Positions 49,135 through 61,381 of a stretch of 64,000 nucleotides of DNA are shown one piece after another (positions within the stretch are counted from its first letter, which is position 1; every line of letters starts with the position of its first letter). A program made the translations under genes and the position numbers. Under the pieces are notes generated by a model, which was not told where the DNA came from, made no database searches, and was given only the letters and a program-made list of their open reading frames with translations. Origin of the DNA: Streptacidiphilus fuscans (lineage in GTDB: Bacteria; Actinomycetota; Actinomycetes; Streptomycetales; Streptomycetaceae); assembly GCF_015690355.1 (NCBI RefSeq), contig NZ_JADPRT010000004.1:396301-460300 (forward strand), written 5' to 3'.

Positions 49135-49989
49135 ATGCGGGCACGGCGGTGGATGTGGCAGTACCCGACGGCGGCGGCGTTGGCCCTGTGCGCGCTGCTG
49201 ACCGGCGGTGCGGGAACGTCGGGAGCGCGCATGGCGGCTGACGTCGGTCTCCCGCACGTGGGACTTCCACAGGTCGGACTCCCGCTGGCCGGGCGGACCG
49301 TCGTCGTCGACCCCGGCCACAACCCGGGCAACCCGGCCCACCTGGCCGAGATCAACCAGCTCGTCGACGTGGGCAACGGCCGCAAGGCCTGCAACACCAC
49401 CGGTACCGCGACCGACGGCGGCTACCCCGAGTCCGCTTTCACGCTGGACGTCGCCCGGCGGGTGCGCGCGCTGCTCGACGCGGAGGGCGCGCGGGTGGTG
49501 CTGACCCAGGACGGCGACCGGCCGTGGGGGCCGTGCGTCACCGAGCGCGCCGCCGTCGGCAACCGCGAGCACGCGGACGCGGTCGTCGCGATCCACGCGG
49601 ACGGCGCGCGGCCCGACGGCTACGGCTTCCACGTGATCCTGCCCGCTCTCGTCGTCGCGGGCGCGGCGGACACCAGCGCCGTCGTCGGCCCGTCCCGCGC
49701 GTTGGGCCTCGCCCTGCGCGACGCCTTCGCCCGGGCGACCGGCGAGCCGTACTCCAGCTACCTCGGCCAGGGCACCGCGCTGGTCACCCGCGGCGACCTC
49801 GGCGGGCTCAACCTGTCGCGCGTGCCCGCCGTCTTCATCGAGTGCGCCAACATGCGCAACGCGGACGACGCAGCCCGCGTCACCTCGCCCGAGTGGCGGG
49901 AGTCTGCGGCCCGGGGCATCGCCGCGGGCATCACGGCGTACCTGACCGGCGCGACGGCGGGCGTGGCGCCCGCGCAGTGGCGTGGCTGA
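49135..49989 (+). CDS. N-acetylmuramoyl-L-alanine amidase (Amidase_3)
   Basis: 284 residues from ATG 49135 (CGGAGGG upstream). An N-terminal signal sequence (YPTAAALALCALLTGG) suggests export. The zinc amidase domain has VVVDPGHNPGNP (His ligand), GYPESAFTLDVARRVRALL (Glu ligand), VVAIHADG (His ligand) and VPAVFIECANMRN (catalytic Glu). It cleaves the amide between MurNAc and L-Ala in peptidoglycan. A Cys pair in KACN and GPCV may form a disulphide. Monocistronic. Confidence 0.92.
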   Translation: MRARRWMWQYPTAAALALCALLTGGAGTSGARMAADVGLPHVGLPQVGLPLAGRTVVVDPGHNPGNPAHLAEINQLVDVGNGRKACNTTGTATDGGYPESAFTLDVARRVRALLDAEGARVVLTQDGDRPWGPCVTERAAVGNREHADAVVAIHADGARPDGYGFHVILPALVVAGAADTSAVVGPSRALGLALRDAFARATGEPYSSYLGQGTALVTRGDLGGLNLSRVPAVFIECANMRNADDAARVTSPEWRESAARGIAAGITAYLTGATAGVAPAQWRG

Positions 49990-50025
49990 CCACACCGGCC
50001 GGACGCAGGCATAGTTGACTGATCG

Positions 50026-51120
50026 TCAGTTCTGCCTGGCGTCGAGCTGTCGCAGCGCCGTGAGGGTGTCGAGGGCGAGCGACGGGTCGGCGTCGTCGGG
50101 GGAGTGGACGGAGAGCCGGGTGACCGTGCCCGCGTAGCGGCGGTGGACCTCCGCGGCAGCCTCGGCCGGGGTGCCGGCGACCGCGAAGGCGTCGAAGACC
50201 GCGTCGTCGATCAGCGCGCCCATCTCCTGCCAGCGTCCGCGAACCGACAACGGGTGCAGCTGGTCCTGGAGTTCGCCCCAGCCGTGCCGGTCGAGGACCG
50301 CCCGGTAGGCGGGCGTGGAGGCGTAGAACGCGATCCGCTCGCGCACCCGGACGCGGTTGGCGGCCAGCTCCTCCTCGGTGCGGCCGATCGCGGCGAGGAC
50401 GTTGCCGACCACCTCGAACGGCCGGTCCGTCCAGGCCGCTCCCTCCGCCTCCGCCTGGGCGCGGGCGGCGAGGACGCCGGGCAGGACGTGCTCGGTCAGG
50501 TAGGGGACGGTGGTGAACGGGTGGCTGATGAAGCCGTCGGCGACCGCGCCCGCCGCGGCCGTCATCAGTGGCCCCACACCCGCCAGCAGGATCCGTGGCA
50601 GACCGGCGGCGACCGGCTCGGGGGAGAAGACCGGCGTCATCAGCGTGTGCTGGTAGAAGTCGCCGCGGAAGGTCAGCCGGGTGCCGTGCTGCCAGCTGTT
50701 CCAGATCGCGCGGACGGCGTGGACGTACTCCCGCATCCGCGCGGCGGGCTGACTCCACGTCATCCCGAAGCGGCGCTCGATGTGCGGCTTGATCTGCGAA
50801 CCGAGCCCCACCACCGCCCGTCCGCCGGAGGCCTCGTGCAGGCCCCAGGCCTCGTAGGCGAGCGTCATCGGGGTGCGGGCGAAGGCGATGGCGACGCCGG
50901 TGGCCAGCTCGATCGACCGGGTCCGGTCGGCGGCGCGGGCGAGTTGGACGAACGGGTCGTGCGCGGTCTCGGCGACCACCAGCCGGTCGACGCCCGCGGC
51001 CTCGGCGCGCTCGGCGTCGGCCAGGATGCTGCCAGGCCGCCCGGAGGCGGTCGCGTCCAGCAGCAGCGGCGCGGTATCGGCGTGGGCGGCTTCTGCGGGG
51101 CGGGCGGCGCGGTCGGTCAT
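50026..51120 (-). CDS. F420-dependent LLM class oxidoreductase
   Basis: 364 residues, start 51120. A luciferase-like barrel: GSILADAERAEAAGVDRLVV, SIELATGVAIAFARTPMTLA, GRAVVGLGSQIKPHIERRFG, RMREYVHAVRAIWNSWQ, LPRILLAGVGPLMTAAAG. The SQIKPHIERRFGM pattern is typical of the TIGR03617-type F420 oxidoreductases of actinobacteria. The substrate is unknown. Coenzyme F420 use is by family; no F420 gene is in the window. Confidence 0.88.
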   Translation of the reverse strand: MTDRAARPAEAAHADTAPLLLDATASGRPGSILADAERAEAAGVDRLVVAETAHDPFVQLARAADRTRSIELATGVAIAFARTPMTLAYEAWGLHEASGGRAVVGLGSQIKPHIERRFGMTWSQPAARMREYVHAVRAIWNSWQHGTRLTFRGDFYQHTLMTPVFSPEPVAAGLPRILLAGVGPLMTAAAGAVADGFISHPFTTVPYLTEHVLPGVLAARAQAEAEGAAWTDRPFEVVGNVLAAIGRTEEELAANRVRVRERIAFYASTPAYRAVLDRHGWGELQDQLHPLSVRGRWQEMGALIDDAVFDAFAVAGTPAEAAAEVHRRYAGTVTRLSVHSPDDADPSLALDTLTALRQLDARQN

Positions 51121-51229
51121 ACGGCCGGATCCTAGGGTTCCGCGCCGCCGACGGCCAAAACGGACGTCCCGTCCGGTCGCGGGCAGGAGCGATCGGACGG
51201 GGCGCCGAGCCGTGAGGTGCTGTGCGGGA

Positions 51230-52276
51230 CTACGGCAGGGAGAAGGTGGCGGTCACCGGGTAGTGGTCGCTCGGCGCGTTGGTGTCGAGCTGGCCGCTGG
51301 TCCAGCCGGACTGCGGGTCGAAGGCGATGCCGACGGTGGGCAGCGAGGTCGGCACCGGGCGGCTGCCGTCGTTCAGGTAGCCGATGTAGTCCAGGTCGTC
51401 CTGGTAGTTGGTCGGGAAGGACTCGACCCCGCCCATGTACTGGCACCAGGACGAGATCGGGCAGTCCATCGTGTACATGGTCTGGCTCGGGTCCAGGGCG
51501 GGGCTGCCCAGGACGCCGCCGACCGCGTTCTGGGCGTTGGTGTAGTCGCCGCGCGAGGCGCCGTTGTAGTACTCGACGTTGAGGTCACCGCCGATCAGCA
51601 CCGGCGCGGAGGTGCCGACGATGCCGTTGACGAAGTTCTTGATCTCACCGAGCTGCGCGAGCCGGGTCGACTGGGTGGTGTTGGTCGAGGTGCCGGACTG
51701 GTCGGCCTGCAGGTGCGTGCCGACGACCCACTCGTTGGACCCGTTGACGTTCAGCTCGACCAGGTCGGCGCCCTTGTTGGCGTCGTAGTCCCAGGTGCCG
51801 GAGGTGGAGTTGGAGAAGATGTGCGCGTACTGCTTCTCGATCGGGTACTTCGACAGGATCATCGTCCCGCCGTTGATGACGAACGGGGAGTTGGAGCAGT
51901 CGCCGCTGATGCCCGTCCAGCCGCCGCCCGAGCAGGTCTCGCCGACGACCGGGGTCGCGTACGGGTAGAGGTCCTTGAGGGCCGACGGGATCTTGCCGTC
52001 GGAGGTGTTGTTGAACGCCTCGTCGAGGATGACGACGTCCGCGTCGTGCGTGCGGATGATCGACTCGATGGTCGGGGTGCGACCGGCCGCGTTCTCGTTC
52101 TCGACCGAGTCGACGACCGCGGTGCCCAGGTCGACGTTCCACGCGAAGACAGACAGCTGCTGCGGGGAGGTGGTGGCCGCAGTGGCCGCCTGGGAGGGGG
52201 CGATGACGGCGCCGGTGAGCGCAAGCGCGGCGACGAGGGGGTAGGCGGATCGGCGCGCGAGCAGGGGGTGACGCAC
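51230..52276 (-). CDS. Secreted endonuclease/exonuclease/phosphatase family protein (sphingomyelinase-like)
   Basis: 348 residues from ATG 52276. A signal peptide covers about residues 1-34. The metal-dependent phosphodiesterase fold shows VFAWNVDLG (Asn), VVILDEAFN (Glu), VVGTHLQADQ (His), VLIGGDLNVEYYN (Asp, Asn) and PSDHYPVTATF (Asp-His). This fits bacterial neutral sphingomyelinase/phospholipase C. CSGGGW...DCSN supplies a disulphide. Probable role is phospholipid or sphingolipid cleavage outside the cell. A 14-base palindrome lies 61 bases upstream. Confidence 0.88.
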   Translation of the reverse strand: MRHPLLARRSAYPLVAALALTGAVIAPSQAATAATTSPQQLSVFAWNVDLGTAVVDSVENENAAGRTPTIESIIRTHDADVVILDEAFNNTSDGKIPSALKDLYPYATPVVGETCSGGGWTGISGDCSNSPFVINGGTMILSKYPIEKQYAHIFSNSTSGTWDYDANKGADLVELNVNGSNEWVVGTHLQADQSGTSTNTTQSTRLAQLGEIKNFVNGIVGTSAPVLIGGDLNVEYYNGASRGDYTNAQNAVGGVLGSPALDPSQTMYTMDCPISSWCQYMGGVESFPTNYQDDLDYIGYLNDGSRPVPTSLPTVGIAFDPQSGWTSGQLDTNAPSDHYPVTATFSLP

Positions 52277-52336
52277 GGGGGCTCCTGGGGTTCGGACGGT
52301 CCGTGCCTACGGGGCACGGCATTGCCATCGGGTTGA

Positions 52337-52350
52337 CTTGTCCGGACAAG
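52337..52350 (-). promoter_or_regulatory. Palindromic operator candidate
   Basis: CTTGTCCGGACAAG is a perfect 14-base palindrome, 61-74 bases upstream of the sphingomyelinase-like start. ACGGACGTCCGT (52600-52611) is a second palindrome, 50 bases before the next gene. The 52277-52660 gap contains no gene. Confidence 0.45.
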
Positions 52351-52660
52351 CTCGAAAGCGGTGTTGAGCGTAGGAGCGCGCAGATCGAAGTGCAATACTC
52401 GCGGGTAGCCTGTTGGAGAACAATCAACGTCCGTTTGGAGCTGGGGTTTTGATCCAGCCAGGCGGCCTGTTCGCGGATGTCGGACAAATTCGCTGGTGCG
52501 CGGCACGCCTGTGGTCGAGCTGTGAATGGCCAGTCCCAGCGCGCACTACTGACCAGTCAGTTCTGGTGCGGGCCAAGGATCCAAATGTTTCGCGGGGCGA
52601 CGGACGTCCGTTACCCGAAGGCTGCCGGAAACCACGCCGAAGACCTTCAGGATCGGCAAC

Positions 52661-54571
52661 ATGTCTGAACAACTTCGCGGATTCGGTAAGCGCCACACGC
52701 TGGCTGCTGCCGCAGCGCTCTCCCTCGCGCTCGTCGCCGCCGGTGGCTACCAGGCCTCCGCACTCCCCTCCGTCGCGGGTGCCACCGCGTCGGCCCCGAC
52801 CCTCGCCGAGACCACGACCGGCCCGGTCTACAAGGGAGAGGCCGTCAACTTCTCCTACTCGGTTCCCTCGTCGGACCTGAGCTCGACCAACTGGGTCGGC
52901 CTCTACGCCCCGGGCGCGACCCCCGGCTCCCAGGGCTCGACCACCTGGCAGTACACCCCGGCCGCCAGCGGCACCGTCACCTTCGACACCTACGGCCTGG
53001 CCGCGGGCGCCTACAAGGTCTACCTCTTCTCGAACAACGGCTACACCGTGCTGGCCGGTCCGCTCACGCTGAACGTCGGCGCCCCGCCGACCCCGCACCC
53101 GACCCCCGAGCCGCCCGCGCCGAAGGTCGGGTCCGGCCCGAACCTGATCGTCAACGGCGACGCCGAGCAGGGCGCCGGCACCGAGGTCGGCGTCGACACC
53201 AACACCGTCCCCGGCTGGCAGGTCACCGGCCTGCTCAACTCCGTGGCCTACGGTGCGCAGGGCGGCGAGGGCATCACCGACTTCCCCACCGCGACCACGC
53301 CGGGCCCGAAGAACCGCGGTCACAACGTCTTCTCCGGCGGTGGCGGCGGCGTCAGCACCGGCACCCAGACCGCAAACGTCTCGGCGGCGGCGCACCGCAT
53401 CGACCGCGGCGACGTCACCTACAACCTGACCGGCTACCTCGGCGGTTCGGGCGCGGTCAGCGACGACTCGACGGTCACCAGCTACTTCCTCGACGCCCAC
53501 GGCCGGGTGCTCGGCCACGCCACCCTCGGTGCGGTCACCCCGCAGATGCGCGGCTACGCCACCGAGCTGCTGCCCGAGCAGGCCGTCGGCAAGCTTCCGC
53601 GCGGCACCCGCTCGATCCGCACGGTGATGACCGTCACCGGCCCGCAGCCGCACGACCGCCTCGGCCACGCCCAGGGCTACGTCGACAACCTCGCCCTGCA
53701 CCTCTCCACGCCGGTCCCGGCCCCGCACCCGGCCACCCCGCCGGTCGCGCACGTGCCCGGGTACGACCACGTCTTCGTGGTCATGATGGAGAACCAGGAC
53801 TACAGCGGCATCATCGGCAACACCTCTGCCGCGCCGTACATCAACAGCCTGGTCCCCAAGGCCGCCAACCTGACGAACGCGGTCGCCGAGACCCACCCCA
53901 GCGACCCCAACTACGTTGCGCTGGCGGGCGGCAGCCTCTTCGACGTCAACAACAACACGCCGTTCACCAGCACGGTGGACGCGCCGAACATCGGCGACCT
54001 GGTCACCAAGGCCGGTGGCAGCTGGCGCGGTTACATGGAGAACGCGGCCGGTCCCTGCGACACCACGTCCCACGGCGCGTACACCATCGACGACCTGCCG
54101 TTCTACTTCTTCAAGGACGTCAAGGACAACCCGGCCAACTGCAAGTCCCACCTGCTGCCGCTGACGCAGATGTCGACGGACCTGCAGAAGACCAGCACCA
54201 CCCCGACGTTCTCCTGGCTCAGCGCGGACGACTGCGACGACATGGAGGGCTGCGGCGTCACCGCCGGTGACACCTGGCTGAAGAACACCCTCACGCCGAT
54301 CTTCAACTCGCCCGCCTGGAAGACCCAGCGCTCGCTCCTCATCCTCACCTGGGACGAGGACGCGGCCGACGGCCAGCAGCAGCTCCAGCGCATCCCGACC
54401 CTGGTCCTCGGCTCCCAGGGCGTCCGCGCGGGCTCGACGAGCGACGTGCGCTACACGCACTACAGCATGCTGCGCACGGTCGAGGCCGCGCTCCACCTGC
54501 CCAGCCTGACCAAGAACGACCTCTACGCCCAGCCGATCACCGGCATCTGGGACCCCGCGCGCCGGGGCTGA
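52661..54571 (+). CDS. Secreted phosphoesterase with N-terminal beta domain
   Basis: 636 residues, ATG 52661. The signal peptide runs to about residue 35. Residues about 48-140 are an immunoglobulin-like domain (VNFSYSVPSSDLSSTNWVGL). After a Pro-rich linker, residues about 160-350 form a beta sandwich starting NLIVNGDAEQG. The C-terminal phosphoesterase domain (PF04185 type) has DHVFVVMMENQDYSGIIGN, THPSDPNYVALAGG, WLSADDCDDMEGC and ILTWDEDA, the layout of acid phosphatase/phospholipase C-like enzymes. The substrate is not known. A strong terminator follows. Confidence 0.88.
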   Translation: MSEQLRGFGKRHTLAAAAALSLALVAAGGYQASALPSVAGATASAPTLAETTTGPVYKGEAVNFSYSVPSSDLSSTNWVGLYAPGATPGSQGSTTWQYTPAASGTVTFDTYGLAAGAYKVYLFSNNGYTVLAGPLTLNVGAPPTPHPTPEPPAPKVGSGPNLIVNGDAEQGAGTEVGVDTNTVPGWQVTGLLNSVAYGAQGGEGITDFPTATTPGPKNRGHNVFSGGGGGVSTGTQTANVSAAAHRIDRGDVTYNLTGYLGGSGAVSDDSTVTSYFLDAHGRVLGHATLGAVTPQMRGYATELLPEQAVGKLPRGTRSIRTVMTVTGPQPHDRLGHAQGYVDNLALHLSTPVPAPHPATPPVAHVPGYDHVFVVMMENQDYSGIIGNTSAAPYINSLVPKAANLTNAVAETHPSDPNYVALAGGSLFDVNNNTPFTSTVDAPNIGDLVTKAGGSWRGYMENAAGPCDTTSHGAYTIDDLPFYFFKDVKDNPANCKSHLLPLTQMSTDLQKTSTTPTFSWLSADDCDDMEGCGVTAGDTWLKNTLTPIFNSPAWKTQRSLLILTWDEDAADGQQQLQRIPTLVLGSQGVRAGSTSDVRYTHYSMLRTVEAALHLPSLTKNDLYAQPITGIWDPARRG

Positions 54572-54582
54572 CCCCTACGCGT

Positions 54583-54624
54583 GCCGCCGGCCCCGAACCA
54601 GTCCCACGGTTCGGGGCCGGCGGC
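54583..54624 (+). terminator. 17-base perfect hairpin terminator
   Basis: GCCGCCGGCCCCGAACC (54583-54599) pairs with GGTTCGGGGCCGGCGGC (54608-54624) around an eight-base loop, 12 bases after the phosphoesterase stop. Confidence 0.8.
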
Positions 54625-54705
54625 GTCTGCGCATGCCTTGTGTTCTCCGATCTGTCGCCCGACCATGCCAGGGCGTTCGACGGGCGTTCGACACCTGTGC
54701 GTCAC

Positions 54706-54787
54706 GGACTGATCGACTGTCCGGCGGGCCGACCGACTGAACGACTGACTGATCGACTGATCAATGTCCTACTGACTGAACGACCGA
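54706..54787. repeat. Cluster of CGACTGA-type short repeats
   Basis: The heptamer CGACTGA and its variants recur about seven times, including the palindrome TGATCGACTGATCA (54740-54753). A separate direct repeat GGCGTTCGAC lies at about 54671-54690. The cluster ends about 20 bases before the second phosphoesterase gene and may be regulatory. Confidence 0.45.
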
Positions 54788-54805
54788 AGACACAAGGACT
54801 TTCGC

Positions 54806-56293
54806 ATGACGCGACGAACGCCGCACAAGGCCACCCTGGTCGCAGCAGCCGCCACCGGGCTGGCCCTCTCGCTCACCGCCGCCGCACCCGCCGCCTCGGC
54901 CCGCCCCGCCCCGCTGCCGCGCCCGGCCGGGACCGCCCTGCCGCCCGCCGGGGCGATCGACCACGTGCTGGTGATCGACCTGGAGAACGAGAGCTACGGC
55001 GAGACCTTCGGGTCCGGCTCGCCCGCGACCTACCTGAACGGCACGCTGGTGCCCAAGGGCGAACTGCTGCCCGGCTACTACGCGGTGGGCCACGTCAGCC
55101 TGGACAACTACCTCGCCCAGGTCTCCGGCCAGGCGCCCAACCAGGTCACCAGCAGCGACTGCACCACGGCCGCCGGCGGCGCCTTCGACGACGTGCTGCC
55201 CGGCACGCCCGACCCCGACCAGGCGCGCTACCCCGGCCAGACCGACGGCCAGGGCTGCGTCTACCCGGCGGACGTGCAGACCATCGGCGGCCAGCTCCAG
55301 GACGCCAGGCGCCTGCCCGGGATCCCCACCGCCGTCGACTGGCGCGAGTACGCGGGCGACATGGGCAACGACCCCGCCCGCGACGGTGGTACCCCCGACC
55401 CGAGCGGCGGCACCGACTGCGCCCACCCGACGCAGACGAACGGCGTCGGGGCGGACGACACCGAGAACGCCGAGGGCCCCAACGCGACCGGCTCGCAGGT
55501 GAAGTCGAGCACCACCGACCAGTACGTGGACCGGCACAACCCGTTCGCGTTCTTCCACTCGGTCACCGACGACGCGTCGTCCTGCGCGCAGCACGTCGTG
55601 CCGCTCGGCACGGTGACGGCGAAGACGGGCGGCGGCTACCACTACCAGGGCCACCTGGCCCAGGACCTGGCCAGCCCGTTCACCACCCCGCGCTTCGCCA
55701 TGGTCAGCCCGAACGTCTGCGACGACGGCCACGACGCGACCTGCGCCGGCGTCAACGCGGCGGGCACCACGACCGGCGGGCTGGTCGGCGCGGACGCCTT
55801 TCTCAAGGCATGGATGCCGCTGATCCTCGACTCGCCCGCCTACAAGGACGGGTCGATGCTGGTGATGATCACGTTCGACGAGGGCTCGGTGGCCGACGTC
55901 GCCGCGGGCGACCACGAGCAGCCCGGCCCCGGCAGCGCCAACCCCGGCTACTCGCCGCTGCTGAACACGCCGATCCCGTCGCTCGGTGGCAAGACCTACT
56001 ACCAGCTGCTCGGCTTCAACGGCCTGACACCCGGTCAGGAACCGCCCGCCGGAACCATGCCCGGCGGCGGACAGGTCGGCGCCCTGCTGCTCAACCCGTT
56101 CTGGATCAAGGCGGGCAGCACCGACACCACCGGCAGCTACAACCACTACTCGGCACTGCGCACCTTCGAGGACCTGCTCGGCCTGCGCACCGGCGGCGCG
56201 GACGGCCAGGGCCACCTTGGCTTCGCCGCCACGGCCTCGGACTTCGGCCCGGACGTCTTCAACGGCCTGAGCCTGCCCGCAGCGCGCCGCTGA
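54806..56293 (+). CDS. Secreted phosphoesterase family protein
   Basis: 495 residues, ATG 54806 with AAGGA eight bases upstream. The signal peptide ends near ASA (residue 31). The phosphoesterase (PF04185-type) core has DHVLVIDLENESYGETFG, VGHVSLDNYLAQVSGQAPNQ, DDASSCAQHVVPL and MLVMITFDEGSVAD. It lacks the N-terminal beta domains of the preceding paralogue. Cys residues are numerous, fitting an exported enzyme. Two such genes in tandem, each with its own promoter region, suggest phosphate scavenging or lipid turnover (inference). Confidence 0.88.
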   Translation: MTRRTPHKATLVAAAATGLALSLTAAAPAASARPAPLPRPAGTALPPAGAIDHVLVIDLENESYGETFGSGSPATYLNGTLVPKGELLPGYYAVGHVSLDNYLAQVSGQAPNQVTSSDCTTAAGGAFDDVLPGTPDPDQARYPGQTDGQGCVYPADVQTIGGQLQDARRLPGIPTAVDWREYAGDMGNDPARDGGTPDPSGGTDCAHPTQTNGVGADDTENAEGPNATGSQVKSSTTDQYVDRHNPFAFFHSVTDDASSCAQHVVPLGTVTAKTGGGYHYQGHLAQDLASPFTTPRFAMVSPNVCDDGHDATCAGVNAAGTTTGGLVGADAFLKAWMPLILDSPAYKDGSMLVMITFDEGSVADVAAGDHEQPGPGSANPGYSPLLNTPIPSLGGKTYYQLLGFNGLTPGQEPPAGTMPGGGQVGALLLNPFWIKAGSTDTTGSYNHYSALRTFEDLLGLRTGGADGQGHLGFAATASDFGPDVFNGLSLPAARR

Positions 56294-56314
56294 CCCTCCG
56301 GCACGTCACGTCAA

Positions 56315-56347
56315 CGGCCCCCGCTCACTCCTCGTGGGCGGGGGCCG
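56315..56347. terminator. Bidirectional terminator
   Basis: CGGCCCCCGC (56315-56324) pairs with GCGGGGGCCG (56338-56347) between the convergent phosphoesterase and DUF1269-like genes. Confidence 0.65.
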
Positions 56348-56361
56348 GTCGCTACTCGATA

Positions 56362-56880
56362 TCAGTCGTTCGATCGCGACGCCGCCGCGCGCAGCTTCTC
56401 CAGGTCGGCGGCCGCGTCGGAGGCGGGGACGCGGTGCAGGACGGCGTGGTGGCGGGCCGCGATGGCGTCGACGGAGCGGGGGTCGGACTCGACCATCTCG
56501 GCCGTGACCAGGCAGTGTCCGGGGTCCACCCACGCGGTCAGGCCGATCAGCGCGTCGGTCTCGTCCTCGGCCTCGCGGCCGTCGGCGACCGCGCCCACGC
56601 CGGTGCCCAGCGTCAGGCCGATCGCGACGCCCAACGGGCCGCCCAGCAGGCCGACCAGCGCTCCGACCGCGCCGAGTCCGAACATCGCGCCGCCCGCCTG
56701 CGGGTCGTAGTCCTTGGGCACGCTGATCCGGCCGTCCGCGTCGCGCTCCAGCAGCACCGCCCTCGTGACGGTGGGCAGTTGGGTGATCTCGTCGAAGACC
56801 GCCGCGGCGGCGTCGGCGTCGGCGACGTCGAGGAAGAGCATCTTGTCGTCGTGGGCCATGTCGTCGGACATCTCGTTCAT
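56362..56880 (-). CDS. DUF1269-like membrane protein
   Basis: 172 residues, start 56880 in an ATGA overlap with the upstream gene. A ferredoxin-like N-terminal half (MLFLDVADADAAAAVFDEIT, TRAVLLERDADGRI) precedes a glycine-zipper hydrophobic region (FGLGAVGALVGLLGGPLGVA, IGLTLGTGVGAVADG) and a C-terminal repeat of the first fold (HCLVTAEMVESDPRSVDAIA). DUF1269 proteins have this layout and are of unknown function. Confidence 0.8.
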   Translation of the reverse strand: MNEMSDDMAHDDKMLFLDVADADAAAAVFDEITQLPTVTRAVLLERDADGRISVPKDYDPQAGGAMFGLGAVGALVGLLGGPLGVAIGLTLGTGVGAVADGREAEDETDALIGLTAWVDPGHCLVTAEMVESDPRSVDAIAARHHAVLHRVPASDAAADLEKLRAAASRSND

Positions 56881-57197
56881 GGCCGGTCACCCTTCTCCGT
56901 GCCGTCCTCCCCGGTGCCGTCGGCGCTGTCGTCGCCGCTGGCGTCACCGCCGCCGTCCGGGCGGGCGGGGTCGTCCTGGGCGTCCCAGGCCTTGTTGTGC
57001 TCGTCGATCGACTCCAGCGCGTGGCTCGCCGCCTCCGCGGTCGGGAACGGGCCGAGCAGGAAACGTTCCGGGTCCTGGCGGCCCTGTTCGACGCGGTTGT
57101 GGCGAAGGCACCAGTACCACTGCTCCGGGGTGCCGAGCTGCTCCTCGTCGAGGTCCTTCTTGAACTGCTCGCCTGCGTCCCAAGCCACGGGGTCCAC
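56877..57197 (-). CDS. Hypothetical protein coupled to the DUF1269 gene
   Basis: 106 residues from ATG 57197. The N-terminal half (EEQLGTPEQWYWCLRHNRVE, PFPTAEAASHALESIDE) looks like a small folded domain; similar short proteins in streptomycetes have WY.C..H..VE near the start. The C-terminal 35 residues are acidic and disordered. Its TGA overlaps the next start by four bases. The function is unknown. Confidence 0.65.
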   Translation of the reverse strand: MDPVAWDAGEQFKKDLDEEQLGTPEQWYWCLRHNRVEQGRQDPERFLLGPFPTAEAASHALESIDEHNKAWDAQDDPARPDGGGDASGDDSADGTGEDGTEKGDRP

Positions 57198-57406
57198 CTC
57201 CGGGCGGCTCTACCGACTCGTCGGCTCCATCCTTTCGCGTTCCTTTCGCGGGACGCGTGCCGGGCGGGCCCCGGGTGAGCCGAACGGGGCACGGCGGGAC
57301 ACACCGGGACACAGGAACCCGTTGGGTGGACCGGTGCAGCGGACCGGGCTGATGATCTGAAATGCTGCCTCGACCTGGTTCCTCACGACATCGAATGGAG
57401 AGCTTC

Positions 57407-57622
57407 ATGGAGCCGGACCGGCCCGAGACGCCCGAAGCCGACAACGCCGGGCAGCAGGAGCCTGTCGCCCCCGCAGCGCCTGCCGCGCCGTTGTCGATGC
57501 TGGACGCGGTCGGACGCCTCAGCCCCGACCAGGCAGGCCTGATCGGCGTGCTGCTCGGGCTGCACCGCCTCAGCGACGACCCGCCGGAGAAGGCGGTCAA
57601 GGGGGACGCGCCGGAGCTGTAG
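57407..57622 (+). CDS. Small hypothetical protein
   Basis: 71 residues from ATG 57407 with GGAGAG four bases upstream. The first 28 residues are Pro/Ala/Glu-rich. The rest (LSMLDAVGRLSPDQAGLIGV, LLGLHRLSDDPPEKA) could form two helices. No family is recognised. It stands alone before the DGPF gene. Confidence 0.5.
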   Translation: MEPDRPETPEADNAGQQEPVAPAAPAAPLSMLDAVGRLSPDQAGLIGVLLGLHRLSDDPPEKAVKGDAPEL

Positions 57623-57745
57623 CGCCGCGTTCCGCCGCTCGTCCTTCACGTTTCCGGCTCATCCTGGAAAAAAGAGTCGCTGCCGCTGTCGATCCCCGGG
57701 GTTCCCGTTCGTACAGAGGGTGAAGAGACTCCGGAGGAGGAGACC

Positions 57746-58107
57746 ATGAAGCAGTATCTGCTCAGTGTGGTGACACCGACCGAGGGCACTCGGCCGGAAC
57801 CCGAGGTGCTGGCCGGGATCATGCGGGAACTGGAGGTGTTCCACGCGGAACTGCGCGCCGCGGGCGCGTGGGTCTTCGCGGGAGGCCTCCACGACCCGAG
57901 CACCGCGACCCTGCTGCGGCCCGAGCCGTCGACCGGCGAGGTGCTGGTCACCGACGGCCCCTACGCCGAGGGCAAGGAGTACCTCGGCGGCATCTGCATC
58001 GTGAAGGCGCCGGACCTGGACGCGGCGTTGGAGTGGGGCCGCAAGGCCGCACGCGCGACCACGCTGGCCATCGAGGTGCGGCCGTTCACGGGCGAGGCCG
58101 ACGGCTG

Positions 58108-58108
<1 letters not shown>
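57746..58108 (+). CDS. YCII/DGPF domain protein
   Basis: 120 residues, ATG 57746 with GGAGGAG upstream. [54 protein letters not shown] and [12 protein letters not shown] are the standard DGPF (YCII-related) pattern, with the DGPY/F motif near residue 70. These proteins are the constant partners of ECF42 sigma factors, and here the stop shares its final A with the sigma-factor ATG (TGATG). Their biochemical role is unknown. Confidence 0.93.
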
Positions 58109-61244
<3,136 letters not shown>

Positions 61245-61381
61245 TCACCTCACTCTCCAGGCTAGTTAGTTGCCTGTAACAGGTAAACAGGAACAGAAGC
61301 GGAGGGAAGCGTTTCGCTTGGCTGGGGGCGGGTAGCGCGGACAGTAGTGCCTGTGTGGCTTCCGGACGACGGAGCGTTTCC

